From: GWA2-66-18 sp964537395
GTDB lineage: Bacteria > Elusimicrobiota > Elusimicrobia > UBA1565 > UBA9628
DNA: 64,000 bases
Direction: 5' to 3'
Assembly (NCBI GenBank): GCA_964537395.1
Contig: CAZIBN010000009.1
Location: 3,850-67,849 of the forward strand
Every line of letters starts with the position of its first letter. Within the stretch, counting starts at the first letter, position 1. Shown piece after piece: positions 16,757-24,571 of the stretch. Made by a program: the position numbers and the translations under genes. The notes beneath the pieces were generated by a model, which did not search any database, was not told the origin of the DNA, and was given only the letters and a program-made list of their open reading frames with translations.

Positions 16757-17106
16757 CGGCCGCTCCCGTCAAAAGCGGCGGGGATGTGCTCGGCGCGGCC
16801 TGCGTCCACGGCGACGACGTCGAAGCGGCACGGGCCGGTCCAGGAACGGGCCTGAAGCCACACGCCCGCCGCCTTGATCAGCTTTCGGCGCTTTGCACCC
16901 CCGACCGAGGCGGCCGCGCCGCCGAAGGCCGCCGACGCGCGGGCGCGGACCTCGACGAAGACGATCTCATCCTTGTCCCTCGCCACGAGGTCGATCTCTC
17001 CGACCTTCGCGCGGAAATTCCTCTCGACGACGATCATGCCTTTGGCGCGCAGCAATTCCGCCGCCGCGTCCTCGGCCGCGCGGCCGGTCTCAGCGCGGCT
17101 GTTCAA
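16753..17106 (-). CDS. yraN: YraN/UPF0102-family endonuclease-like protein
   Basis: 117 residues. TGRAAEDAAAELLRAKGMIV, then NFRAKVGEIDLVARDKDEIV and FVEVRARAS give the family's E..A..yL...G, GEIDLI and FVEVK pattern, a restriction-endonuclease-like fold. Function is not well defined; the family is often linked to recombination or repair. It overlaps rnhB and tatC by 4 nt at each end, the standard rplS-rnhB-yraN context. Confidence 0.92.
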   Translation of the reverse strand: MNSRAETGRAAEDAAAELLRAKGMIVVERNFRAKVGEIDLVARDKDEIVFVEVRARASAAFGGAAASVGGAKRRKLIKAAGVWLQARSWTGPCRFDVVAVDAGRAEHIPAAFDGSGR

Positions 17107-17738
17107 CGAAGCACCGCCGCTTTGGAAACCGGCTCATAGGTGAGGCGATGCGCCTTGCACGGCCCCAGCTTGGCCAGCGCGCTCAGGTGCACCTTGGTCC
17201 CATAACCTTTATGCACCTCGAAGCCGTAGCCGGGATGGCGGCGCGCGAGGCGCTCCATCCAGCGATCGCGCACGACCTTCGCCACCACGCTCGCCGCGGC
17301 GATGCACAGCGACTTGGCGTCGCCGTCGACGACCGCGCGCTGGGCGAGGTCGAAGTTCCGGATCGGATGGGGCCCGTCGACGAGCACGAGGACGGGGCCC
17401 GGCCCCGACCTGGCCGCCGCGCGGCGCGATGCGCGCGCCATCGCGCTCAAGGTCGCGGCCAGGATGTTGTCCCGGTCGATCGCCCTCGGATGAGCCCAGG
17501 CCACGGAGACGGCGAGGGCCTGGGAACGAATGACCCCGAAGAGCTCGGAGCGGCTCTTCGGGGTCATCTGTTTCGAATCCCTTATCGAACGCAGCTGTGC
17601 CGACGGGACCTTCGGCAGAGACACGGCCGCGACCACCACGGGCCCCGCAAGGGGGCCCCGGCCGGCTTCGTCAACGCCGATGAGCAAGTCGATATGTCCG
17701 GACTTGCGCGCGTCGTTGTCGAAGGCCCGGCCGTCCAA
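17103..17738 (-). CDS. rnhB: ribonuclease HII
   Basis: 211 residues. IGVDEAGRGPLAGPVVVAAV carries the first acidic catalytic residues; IRDSKQMTPKSR and VLVDGPHPI give the second conserved Asp, followed by GDAKSLCIAAASVVAKVVRD and a HPGYGFEVHKGYGT segment. It removes RNA from RNA-DNA hybrids, including single misincorporated ribonucleotides. The start is chosen as the TTG at 17738, one base after the rplS stop, since no ATG or GTG lies before the essential VDEAGRG; a later TTG just before LIGVDEAG is possible but would cut the first strand. Confidence 0.93.
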   Translation of the reverse strand: MDGRAFDNDARKSGHIDLLIGVDEAGRGPLAGPVVVAAVSLPKVPSAQLRSIRDSKQMTPKSRSELFGVIRSQALAVSVAWAHPRAIDRDNILAATLSAMARASRRAAARSGPGPVLVLVDGPHPIRNFDLAQRAVVDGDAKSLCIAAASVVAKVVRDRWMERLARRHPGYGFEVHKGYGTKVHLSALAKLGPCKAHRLTYEPVSKAAVLR

Positions 17739-17739
17739 A

Positions 17740-18201
17740 TTACTTGGCGACGGCTGAGGTCGCGTCCTTGGCCTTAGGCGCCTTCGGCGCCTCGGGCTTC
17801 GGAGCCGCGGACTTGGGAGCTTCGGCCTTATCGGCCTTCGCTTCCGCCTTCGAGACGGCGGCCTGGGCCGCGGTCTCACGGTCCTCGATGCGGGCGGACC
17901 GGCCGGTCAGGTCGCGGAGATAGTAGAGGCGGGCGCGACGGACCTTGCCTTCGCGCACGATCTCGATCTTGTCGATGTGGGGGGACCGGACCAGGAACGT
18001 CCGCTCCACGCCGACGCCGAAGGAGATCTTCCGCACGGTGAAGTTCTCGCTCGCGTCACGTCCGCGGCGCACGATGACCGCGCCCTCGAAGATCTGGACG
18101 CGCTCGCTCTCGCCTTCCTTGACCTTCATGTGCACCTTGACGGTGTCTCCGGGACGGAAATCCGGAACCTTCGACTTCTTGTCTTCGATTGCAGCCATCA
18201 T
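17740..18201 (-). CDS. rplS: 50S ribosomal protein L19 with Lys/Ala/Pro-rich tail
   Basis: 153 residues against about 115-120 for typical L19. The core is canonical: DFRPGDTVKVHMKVKEGESE, RVQIFEGAVIVRRG, FTVRKISFGVGVERTFLVRS and ARLYYLRDLTGRSARI. After about residue 113 comes a low-complexity tail of Ala, Lys, Pro and Glu repeats (AEAKADKAEAPKSAAPKPEA), probably disordered and exposed on the ribosome. The ATG at 18201 is preceded by GGAG at good spacing. Confidence 0.96.
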   Translation of the reverse strand: MMAAIEDKKSKVPDFRPGDTVKVHMKVKEGESERVQIFEGAVIVRRGRDASENFTVRKISFGVGVERTFLVRSPHIDKIEIVREGKVRRARLYYLRDLTGRSARIEDRETAAQAAVSKAEAKADKAEAPKSAAPKPEAPKAPKAKDATSAVAK

Positions 18202-18225
18202 ACGCTTCTCTCCTGACGTCTCTTA

Positions 18226-18897
18226 TTACGCCCGTTCGATCAGATCGGGACGCTTTCGCTTGGTCGCCGCCTTGGCGGCGGTACGCCGCCACTCGGCGAT
18301 CTTCGCGTGGTCTCCGGAGAAAAGGATCTCCGGAACCTCGCGGCCCCGCCAAACGCGGGGCCGTGTGTACTGCGGAAAATCGAGAAGGCCGTCCGTGAAC
18401 GACTCGGATACGGCCGCATCTTCCTTCTTTAAAACTCCGGGAACGAGCCTTGCGACGGCGTCGGCAACGAGCATAGCCGGGAGTTCGCCGCCGGTCAAGA
18501 CATAATCTCCAACGGAGATTTCTTCATCAAACAACGTTGCCGTTCGTTCGTCGACCCCTTCATAATGGCCGCACACGAGGATAAGGTGCTTCTCCCGTGA
18601 CAGCCTAGACGCCGTTTTGTCGTCAAACGTCTTTCCCTGGGGCGAGAGAAAAACGACTTTAGATCCCTTCTTCTTGACGCTCTTGATGGCCTTTTCCAGC
18701 GGCTCCACCATCATCAGCATCCCCGGCCCGCCGCCGAACGGCCGGTCGTCGACCTTGTGATGCTTGTCCTCCGTGAAGTCGCGCGGATTGACGCAGGCCC
18801 ATTCCAGCAGACCCTTGTCCTTGGCGCGCGCCATCATGCTCGCGTCCATGACGGACGGGAACATGCCGGGAAACAAAGTCACGAAGTCGATCTTCAC
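18226..18897 (-). CDS. trmD: tRNA (guanine-N1-)-methyltransferase
   Basis: 223 residues, GTG start just after the khpA stop. Signatures: IDFVTLFPGMF, HHKVDDRPFGGGPGMLM, LILVCGHYEGVDERT (trefoil-knot SAM site), ISVGDYVLTGGELPAM and DFPQYTRP. It methylates G37 of tRNAs reading CNN/GGN codons, preventing +1 frameshifts. It sits in the conserved rpsP-khpA-trmD-rplS order, but without rimM. Confidence 0.97.
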   Translation of the reverse strand: MKIDFVTLFPGMFPSVMDASMMARAKDKGLLEWACVNPRDFTEDKHHKVDDRPFGGGPGMLMMVEPLEKAIKSVKKKGSKVVFLSPQGKTFDDKTASRLSREKHLILVCGHYEGVDERTATLFDEEISVGDYVLTGGELPAMLVADAVARLVPGVLKKEDAAVSESFTDGLLDFPQYTRPRVWRGREVPEILFSGDHAKIAEWRRTAAKAATKRKRPDLIERA

Positions 18898-18898
18898 C

Positions 18899-19132
18899 CT
18901 AATCGATCTCCACCTCGGCCCGCACGCCGGCCTTCACGGCGGCCACGCTCACCAACGAGCGGATCGCCTTGATGACCTTGCCTTGCTTGCCGATGACCTT
19001 GCCCTTATCCGTCTCGTCGACGATGAGGTTCAGGACAGTGATGTCGCCATCCTGCTCCTCCTCGATCGACACCGCGTCGGGCTTGTCAGCCAGGCGCTTG
19101 ACGATGAAGAGCGTCAGGTCGTTCATGAGCAT
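18899..19132 (-). CDS. khpA: KH-domain RNA-binding protein KhpA
   Basis: 77 residues. The single KH domain carries DETDKGKVIGKQGKVIKAIR, containing the GKxxGxxG RNA-binding loop; the N-terminus reads LTLFIVKRLADKPDAVSIEE as in KhpA/YlqC proteins. It is a small RNA chaperone normally encoded between rpsP and rimM/trmD. The ATG at 19132 lies 1 nt after the rpsP stop; a second ATG at 19126 is the alternative. Confidence 0.95.
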   Translation of the reverse strand: MLMNDLTLFIVKRLADKPDAVSIEEEQDGDITVLNLIVDETDKGKVIGKQGKVIKAIRSLVSVAAVKAGVRAEVEID

Positions 19133-19133
19133 C

Positions 19134-19391
19134 TTACTTGGCGACGGCCGTCTTGAACGCGGCCTTGACGAGGGTGCGGACGGTCTCGGACGGCTGCGCG
19201 CCGACTCCGATCCAGTACTCGTAGCGCGTCTTGTCCACTTCGACCTTCTTGCCCTGCGTCTCGATGCGCGGGTTGTAGGAGCCGAGCACTTCGATCGGCT
19301 TGCCCGTGGCACCCCGAGCCTTCTCGATGGCGACGACGCGGTAGTAGGGCTGGTGCGGCTTGCCTTTGCGCTGCAGTCTGATGACGACCAT
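19134..19391 (-). CDS. rpsP: 30S ribosomal protein S16
   Basis: 85 residues, full length. MVVIRLQRKGKPHQPYYRVV is the diagnostic N-terminus, followed by GKPIEVLGSYNPR and RYEYWIGVGAQPSETVRTLV. The ATG follows a GGAGAAAG ribosome site. It opens the ribosomal segment of the long minus-strand run, 18 nt after rpe. Confidence 0.98.
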   Translation of the reverse strand: MVVIRLQRKGKPHQPYYRVVAIEKARGATGKPIEVLGSYNPRIETQGKKVEVDKTRYEYWIGVGAQPSETVRTLVKAAFKTAVAK

Positions 19392-19409
19392 TTCTTTCTC
19401 CGTTTACGT

Positions 19410-20093
19410 CTATTGCTGAGGTTTAAAAGCGGCCCGAGCTTTCAGCTCGAGCTCCCGAAAAGCGGCGGCAGGATCCTTGGCCGCGAACACGGCCGAGCCG
19501 GCGACGAGGCTGTCGGCTCCGGCGGTCGCCGCCTGTTCGATGTTGGCGGCGTTCACGCCGCCGTCCACCTGGATCCAGCAGTCAAAATCATTGGCGTCGA
19601 TCGCGAGGCGCAGCGCGGCGATCTTGGGCATCATGTCCGGCATGAACTTCTGGCCGCCGAAGCCGGGCTCGACGGTCATCACAAGCGCGAGGTCGCAGAA
19701 CTCCAGATGTTTGATCAAGCTGTCGACAGAGGTCTTGGGCTTCACCGCGAGGCCCGCCTTCACGCCAAGCTTGCGGATCGCCTTGAGCGCCGCGGCGCCG
19801 TCCTCGACGGCCTCGATGTGGGCCGTGAGGATGTCCGTTCCGGCCTCAACGAACCAGGGCGCGACCTGGAGAGGGTTGGTGACCATCAGATGCGTGTCCA
19901 CGTAAAAGCCTTTCTTCTTCGCGAGCTTCACGAAGTCGGGGCCGAAGCTGAGGTTGGGTACGAAATGGCCATCCATCACATCCACGGAAACCCAATGGCA
20001 ACCCGCGGCTTTGACCTGATCAAGCTGGTCGCCCAAACGAGAAAGATCCCCAGCCAGGAGGGACGGCACCACGGCAACGGTTCTTGTCGCCAC
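19410..20093 (-). CDS. rpe: ribulose-phosphate 3-epimerase
   Basis: 227 residues from the GTG at 20093, which directly follows the PASTA gene stop. TIM-barrel signatures: VPSLLAGDLSRLGDQL, VDVMDGHFVPNLSFGPD (metal-binding Asp and His), DTHLMVTNPL, MTVEPGFGGQKF and QVDGGVNAANI. It interconverts ribulose-5-phosphate and xylulose-5-phosphate in the pentose phosphate pathway. The frame extends upstream into the PASTA gene without a better start. Confidence 0.96.
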   Translation of the reverse strand: MATRTVAVVPSLLAGDLSRLGDQLDQVKAAGCHWVSVDVMDGHFVPNLSFGPDFVKLAKKKGFYVDTHLMVTNPLQVAPWFVEAGTDILTAHIEAVEDGAAALKAIRKLGVKAGLAVKPKTSVDSLIKHLEFCDLALVMTVEPGFGGQKFMPDMMPKIAALRLAIDANDFDCWIQVDGGVNAANIEQAATAGADSLVAGSAVFAAKDPAAAFRELELKARAAFKPQQ

Positions 20094-20095
20094 TA

Positions 20096-21055
20096 TCACA
20101 GATCCCTTTCCTCGACCAAAATGCCGTTCATATAAATCTTGACCCGCGCCCCGCCGGTCTCCTGCACGGGGACCTCGACCTTCGTGCCGGGCTTGCGCAC
20201 GCCGTTGAACAGCTCGCGCTCGCCGTACTTGTCGATGACGACGATGCGGACCTGGCTCTCGGAGCCGCTCTGGGGCAGCTCGTACTTGAAGATCTTGGCG
20301 TCCACGGTCGGCGCCGCGCCCTTGCGTCCGCTGACGAGGAGTTGGACCTTCGCGTCGGGGGAGAGCACGGTGTCCGGGGACGGCGTCTGCGTCATCACGG
20401 TGCCATGGGGGAAAAGAGAGGTATTGTCGGTCTTGACCTCGAGCTTCGCGCCGGCGCCGGCGGCCCACGCCTGGGCCTCGTCGAGATTCTTGCGCAGGAA
20501 GTCCGGCATGAGCGCCACGCCCGCGGGCGGCGCACCGCCGGAGACCACGAGGTTGATCAGCGCGTCGCGCTCGACGCTCGCCTCGGCCTTCGGATCCTGG
20601 GAGAGGACCATGCCCTTGTCCTGCTTGAGCGAGTAGGACTCGCTGACTTCTCCTAGAGAGAGCTGCGATTGACGCAGCATCATCTCGGCGTTGCGCAGGG
20701 GCAGGCCGACGACGGCGGGCGCCAGCACGGTCTGCCCGCCCTGGGCGACGATGACGCGGATCGTCTTGCCCTCGCGCACGATGGTGCCGGCGGGAGGGTC
20801 CTGGCGGAGCACGGAGGAGATCGGCACCGTCGCGTCGAACTCGACGCCGGTCTTGCGCAGGCCGAGGTTCAGCGGCGCCAGCTGATCGAGCGCGGCGGCG
20901 ATGGAGCGGCTCTTCAGGTCGGGAACCGTCTGAGTCTTGCGAGTATGAATTACGCCCTCAAGGCCCCAGTTCAACGTGAAGTAGGCGAACACAAGAAGAG
21001 CCGCCGCGACGGCGGCGACTTCGAGCGTTCGAACTTCAGCGGTTTTCGTGGTCAA
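20096..21055 (-). CDS. membrane-anchored PASTA-repeat protein lacking a kinase domain
   Basis: 319 residues. A transmembrane helix (about 12-34) is preceded by a short cytoplasmic tail; three PASTA repeats follow (about 42-108, 109-176 and 180-245), for example VPDLKSRSIAAALDQLAPLN and AVVGLPLRNAEMMLRQSQLS. A C-terminal beta-rich domain (about 250-319) ends in GARVKIYMNGILVEERDL. PASTA repeats normally form the extracellular part of PknB-type Ser/Thr kinases that sense peptidoglycan fragments. Here no kinase domain precedes the helix. The gene overlaps fmt by 4 nt and touches rpe, the interval where other bacteria place rsmB, PP2C phosphatase, PknB and rsgA. Confidence 0.9.
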   Translation of the reverse strand: MTTKTAEVRTLEVAAVAAALLVFAYFTLNWGLEGVIHTRKTQTVPDLKSRSIAAALDQLAPLNLGLRKTGVEFDATVPISSVLRQDPPAGTIVREGKTIRVIVAQGGQTVLAPAVVGLPLRNAEMMLRQSQLSLGEVSESYSLKQDKGMVLSQDPKAEASVERDALINLVVSGGAPPAGVALMPDFLRKNLDEAQAWAAGAGAKLEVKTDNTSLFPHGTVMTQTPSPDTVLSPDAKVQLLVSGRKGAAPTVDAKIFKYELPQSGSESQVRIVVIDKYGERELFNGVRKPGTKVEVPVQETGGARVKIYMNGILVEERDL

Positions 21056-22002
21056 ATCGTTTTTCCGGATAACGGCAAAAGACCACCAGCGACCAAGCGA
21101 AGGCCGTTGGCGAATTCAGCAGCGTTGAGCGGCTTTTTTCCCTCTGGTTGTACTTCGAGGAACCACAGACGACTGCGGGACGAACATTGTACCAAAATAC
21201 CCCTCCCTCGTTCAATGGCCAGGACGGTTCCGGGGGGGCCATTTTCGAGCGCATCGGAGGGGGAAGCCGCCTCCGTTTTGAGGACGAGGACCTTGCCTGA
21301 GGTCAGTTCCAGCCAGGCGCGCGGCCAGGACCGGAATCCACGCACGAGGCCGTGCAATTCGTCGGCCGGACGCGACAGGTCCAGGCGCGCGTCCTCGCGC
21401 TTGATGAGCGGGGCGGCGCTGGGGACGCCTTCCTGAGGGCGGCGAACGACCTTGCCGGCGGCTAGATCGGTCAAAACGGAGTCGAGGAGCTCGACGCCGA
21501 GTCCGGTCAGCCTCGCCAGGAGAGCGGGGGCGTCTTCATCGGGAGGGATATCCGTCTCGAAAACGGCCTGAACGGGCCCGGTGTCCATGCCCTCATCGAG
21601 CCAGAACAACGAAACGCCGGTCTTCGTCTCGCCGCGAACGAGCGCCCATTGCACCGGCGCTGCGCCGCGGTATTTCGGGAGGAGGGAGAAATGGGCGTTA
21701 AGGAGGCCGAGGCGCGTCGAGGAGAGAACGTCGGTTTTCAGGATGCGCCCGTAAGCGACGACGACGCCGAGATCCGCGCCCAGGGCCTTGAGCTCAGCGG
21801 AGATCTCCGAGGGCTTGGCGGGCTGGAGGACCCTGAGGCCGAGCTCGAGAGCCGCGGCCTTCACCGGGGTCGGCGAGACCTCGAGCCCGCGGCCGGAAGG
21901 CTTGTCGGGCTGGGATACGACGGCCAGCACCTGGGTCTTCGAGGCGAGAAGCCTCAAAAATGGGACGGCCGTCTCCGGAGTGCCGAAAAATATCGTTTTC
22001 AT
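21052..22002 (-). CDS. fmt: methionyl-tRNA formyltransferase
   Basis: 316 residues. IFFGTPETAVPFLRLLAS opens the hydrolase/transferase fold; LLNAHFSLLPKYRGAAPVQ contains the catalytic Asn-His-Ser/Leu motif; LDEGMDTGPVQ holds the catalytic Asp, and a C-terminal RNA-binding domain follows. It formylates initiator Met-tRNA using 10-formyl-THF. It pairs with def upstream and overlaps the PASTA gene by ATGA. Confidence 0.96.
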   Translation of the reverse strand: MKTIFFGTPETAVPFLRLLASKTQVLAVVSQPDKPSGRGLEVSPTPVKAAALELGLRVLQPAKPSEISAELKALGADLGVVVAYGRILKTDVLSSTRLGLLNAHFSLLPKYRGAAPVQWALVRGETKTGVSLFWLDEGMDTGPVQAVFETDIPPDEDAPALLARLTGLGVELLDSVLTDLAAGKVVRRPQEGVPSAAPLIKREDARLDLSRPADELHGLVRGFRSWPRAWLELTSGKVLVLKTEAASPSDALENGPPGTVLAIERGRGILVQCSSRSRLWFLEVQPEGKKPLNAAEFANGLRLVAGGLLPLSGKTI

Positions 22003-22012
22003 TAGAGCGAGG

Positions 22013-22058
22013 AAGTTATCCCCAGTGTTTCCAACGTTGGAAGTATTGGGGATAACTT
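22013..22058. repeat. 46-nt near-perfect palindrome between def and fmt
   Basis: AAGTTATCCCCA at 22013-22024 and TGGGGATAACTT at 22047-22058 flank a centre CCAACGTTGG (22031-22040). Of 23 symmetric pairs, 20 are Watson-Crick; the other three would be G-U pairs in plus-strand RNA but A-C mismatches in minus-strand RNA. TTATCCCCA is one base from the DnaA box TTATCCACA, so the arms form an inverted pair of DnaA-box-like sites. It could also be an intra-operon hairpin. Confidence 0.6.
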
Positions 22059-22068
22059 AAGCATCGGC

Positions 22069-22581
22069 TCAATCCCAGCCGGGCTTGGCGGTCTTGATGA
22101 CATCAAGCACCTTCAGCCGTTCTTCGAACGGGAGCCGGTCGACATACAGCTTGCCGTCGAGATGATCGATCTCATGCTGGAACGCACGCGCGAGAAGGCC
22201 TTCGCCGGACAGCTCGCGGGACACCCCGTTCTCATCGAGGGCGCGAACGCGCGCGCGCGAATGGCGGCGAAGCTTCGCGTACACGCCGGGCAAAGACAGG
22301 CAGCCTTCCTCGTCGTTGAGCTCCCCATCCAGGGAGATGATCTCGGGATTGATCAGCACCAGGCGATTCGGCTTGCCCTCGGGCCTGACGTCGATCACCG
22401 CGATGCGCAGGGACAGCCCGATCTGCGGCGCGGCCAGGCCGACGCCGCGGGCGGCGGCCATCGTCGCCCACATGTCCTTGAGCAAAGCGGGGAGCTCGTC
22501 CTTGAACGCCGCGTAGTCGAGCAAGGGGCACGCGGTCTTGAGGACCTTTTCGCCGTGCTTCGTGATTCGTCGGACGGGCAT
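22069..22581 (-). CDS. def: peptide deformylase
   Basis: 170 residues. All three family motifs are present: GVGLAAPQIG, EGCLSLPGVY (metal-ligand Cys) and QHEIDHLDGKLYVDRL (HExxH). It removes the formyl group from nascent N-termini. It lies 66 nt before fmt on the minus strand and 7 nt after the APC permease gene. Confidence 0.97.
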   Translation of the reverse strand: MPVRRITKHGEKVLKTACPLLDYAAFKDELPALLKDMWATMAAARGVGLAAPQIGLSLRIAVIDVRPEGKPNRLVLINPEIISLDGELNDEEGCLSLPGVYAKLRRHSRARVRALDENGVSRELSGEGLLARAFQHEIDHLDGKLYVDRLPFEERLKVLDVIKTAKPGWD

Positions 22582-22588
22582 CGGGCCT

Positions 22589-24571
22589 CTAAAGATCGAC
22601 GGCGTGCTCGACGCCGGGCCCGAGGATGCGGAAGCGCACGGGCTTCTTATCGGTCTGCAGGGAGCCCCAGGTCATCGCCAGGCGCTCGAGCTGGGCGTCG
22701 GTGGAGAGCTTCGCGGACACGCCGAACACGACCTCGGTCGCGCTGACGGCCTGCGCGGCCTGCGTGATCGCGTAAAAAGGATCGTTGGACACCACGAGCA
22801 TCGGCGTCACGGTCTTTCCGTGCTTCTCGGCGGCCTCGATGACCTTCGTGAACAGGTGCTCCTCGTCGTTATCCATCGCCACGGTCTCATCGACGAGGCC
22901 GAGGCCCTTGCGGATCCGCGAGGTGAACACCACGAGGTCGGTCGTCTCCGCGTCGTGAGTCTCCAGCGTCTTGTTGAGGTGATAGAGGTTGCCCGGGTCG
23001 CGCACCGCCACGAGCACGCGGCTGGGCCGGTCGATCTCCTCGCGCACGATGGCGAGGTCGGTCGCGCTGCGCAGGTTGAACTTCTCGCGGTGCTCGCCGT
23101 GCGCCTGCGCGCGCTTATTGAGCCGCTCGCTGATCTTGAACAGCACGAAGAAGAACGCGGTGAACGCGAGGCCGAAGACCGTCGCGTGCCGCTTGGTCAG
23201 GAGATTGATGAGGCCAACGGCAAGAACGAGCAGGAACAGCGCGGCAAGCCCGAACGGCAGTTCGAACCCGCCGACCTTAAGATTGCCGGGGAACTTCCAT
23301 TCGCGCTTCGACCGGTCCTTGAAGCGCAGGACGAGCACGGCGCCGGCGTTAAAAACGAAGCTCCAGATGAGGCCGAATGCGTAGGCCTCGCCGAGCAGAT
23401 ACACGTCGCCGCGGCACAGGATGATGGTGAGCGCCTGAAAGATGACGACAAGGTTGATCATGCGATGCGTCGTACCGTAGCGCGGATGCAGATGGCGCAG
23501 GGATTCGGGCATTATCCGGTCCTCGGCGAGGCGGTTGAGGACCCCGTTCGATCCCATGATGGAAGTGTTCACGGCGCCGGACAGGATGACGACGCCCACG
23601 AGCACGACGAACGCCTGAAGCAGGAGCTGAGCCCAATGCGGCCCGGCCATCGACATGGCGAGGCCGGACAGGAGGTTGTCGGCGTAGGTCCGGCGGATCT
23701 CATCGGGGATCAGGCCGACGGCGAGGAACGAGATCGTCCCGGTCAGCGTGAGCGCGAAGACGAAGATCACCGTCGCCGCGCGCTTGAGGTTCTTGAGCTT
23801 GGGCGCCTCCATCTCGCGGTAGACCTGCGCGAGCGTCTCGAGGCCGCTCATGCCGAGGAAGGCGTGGCCGAACGCGACGAGCAGGCCGATCCGTCCGAGG
23901 GCCCAGCGCCCCGGGAGCCAGCCCAGCGACTCGTGCGTGAAATTGACCTCGAGCGACGGCCAGCGGAAGCCGCGCACGTAGATCGTGTACGCCGCCCAGA
24001 GGAAGAGCACGACGCTCATGACCGCGACGAGCGACATGATCTTGACCGCCTTATCGGAGGACTCCTCGATGCCGCGAATGTTCTCACGCCAGAAATAGGC
24101 GACGACAGCGAGCGCGAAGACGACGGAGAATATCTTCGGGTCAACGGCCCAGTGGATGTGAAGGTGCGGGAAGGCGGAGTTGACGAGCCCGGCGAGGTAC
24201 TGGCCGGCCGAGACCGAGCTGATGGCACCCGTCAGGATGTAGTCGAACATGAGCGCCGACACCGAGATCTTGGCGAGGTTTCCGCCCATGGACTCGCGCA
24301 CGACCTTGTACACGCCGCCGCGCACGAACATGCTCGAGCCCTCGACGTACAGCATCAGCATGGGGGCGGCGCACAGCATGACGCCGAGGATGAACCACGG
24401 CGCGGCGGGCCCGATCGCGGTCTCCACGATGCCGCCGACGTACCAGGCGGTCGAGGCCAGGTCGCAGAGCACGATCGCGGACGCGCGCCAGAAGGAGATG
24501 AACGACAGCATCGCCGTGGTCAGGACGACGACTTCGGTGACGCGCCGCCCGGGGCGGGGCTCAGGCTTCAA
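22589..24571 (-). CDS. APC-superfamily permease with C-terminal universal-stress-like domain
   Basis: 660 residues. About 12 helices span residues 10-450: TEVVVLTTAMLSFISFWRAS at the start, VEGSSMFVRGGVYKVVRESM in the substrate region and LVAFGHAFLGMSGLETLAQV mid-protein, all APC-like. Residues about 480-660 are soluble and carry a stress-protein-like alpha/beta domain (VLVAVRDPGNLYHLNKTLET). Such layouts occur in amino acid or cation permeases regulated by their cytosolic tail; the substrate cannot be told. It overlaps the upstream EIIA gene by 11 nt, so tight co-expression, and perhaps PTS-based control, is likely. Confidence 0.82.
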   Translation of the reverse strand: MKPEPRPGRRVTEVVVLTTAMLSFISFWRASAIVLCDLASTAWYVGGIVETAIGPAAPWFILGVMLCAAPMLMLYVEGSSMFVRGGVYKVVRESMGGNLAKISVSALMFDYILTGAISSVSAGQYLAGLVNSAFPHLHIHWAVDPKIFSVVFALAVVAYFWRENIRGIEESSDKAVKIMSLVAVMSVVLFLWAAYTIYVRGFRWPSLEVNFTHESLGWLPGRWALGRIGLLVAFGHAFLGMSGLETLAQVYREMEAPKLKNLKRAATVIFVFALTLTGTISFLAVGLIPDEIRRTYADNLLSGLAMSMAGPHWAQLLLQAFVVLVGVVILSGAVNTSIMGSNGVLNRLAEDRIMPESLRHLHPRYGTTHRMINLVVIFQALTIILCRGDVYLLGEAYAFGLIWSFVFNAGAVLVLRFKDRSKREWKFPGNLKVGGFELPFGLAALFLLVLAVGLINLLTKRHATVFGLAFTAFFFVLFKISERLNKRAQAHGEHREKFNLRSATDLAIVREEIDRPSRVLVAVRDPGNLYHLNKTLETHDAETTDLVVFTSRIRKGLGLVDETVAMDNDEEHLFTKVIEAAEKHGKTVTPMLVVSNDPFYAITQAAQAVSATEVVFGVSAKLSTDAQLERLAMTWGSLQTDKKPVRFRILGPGVEHAVDL

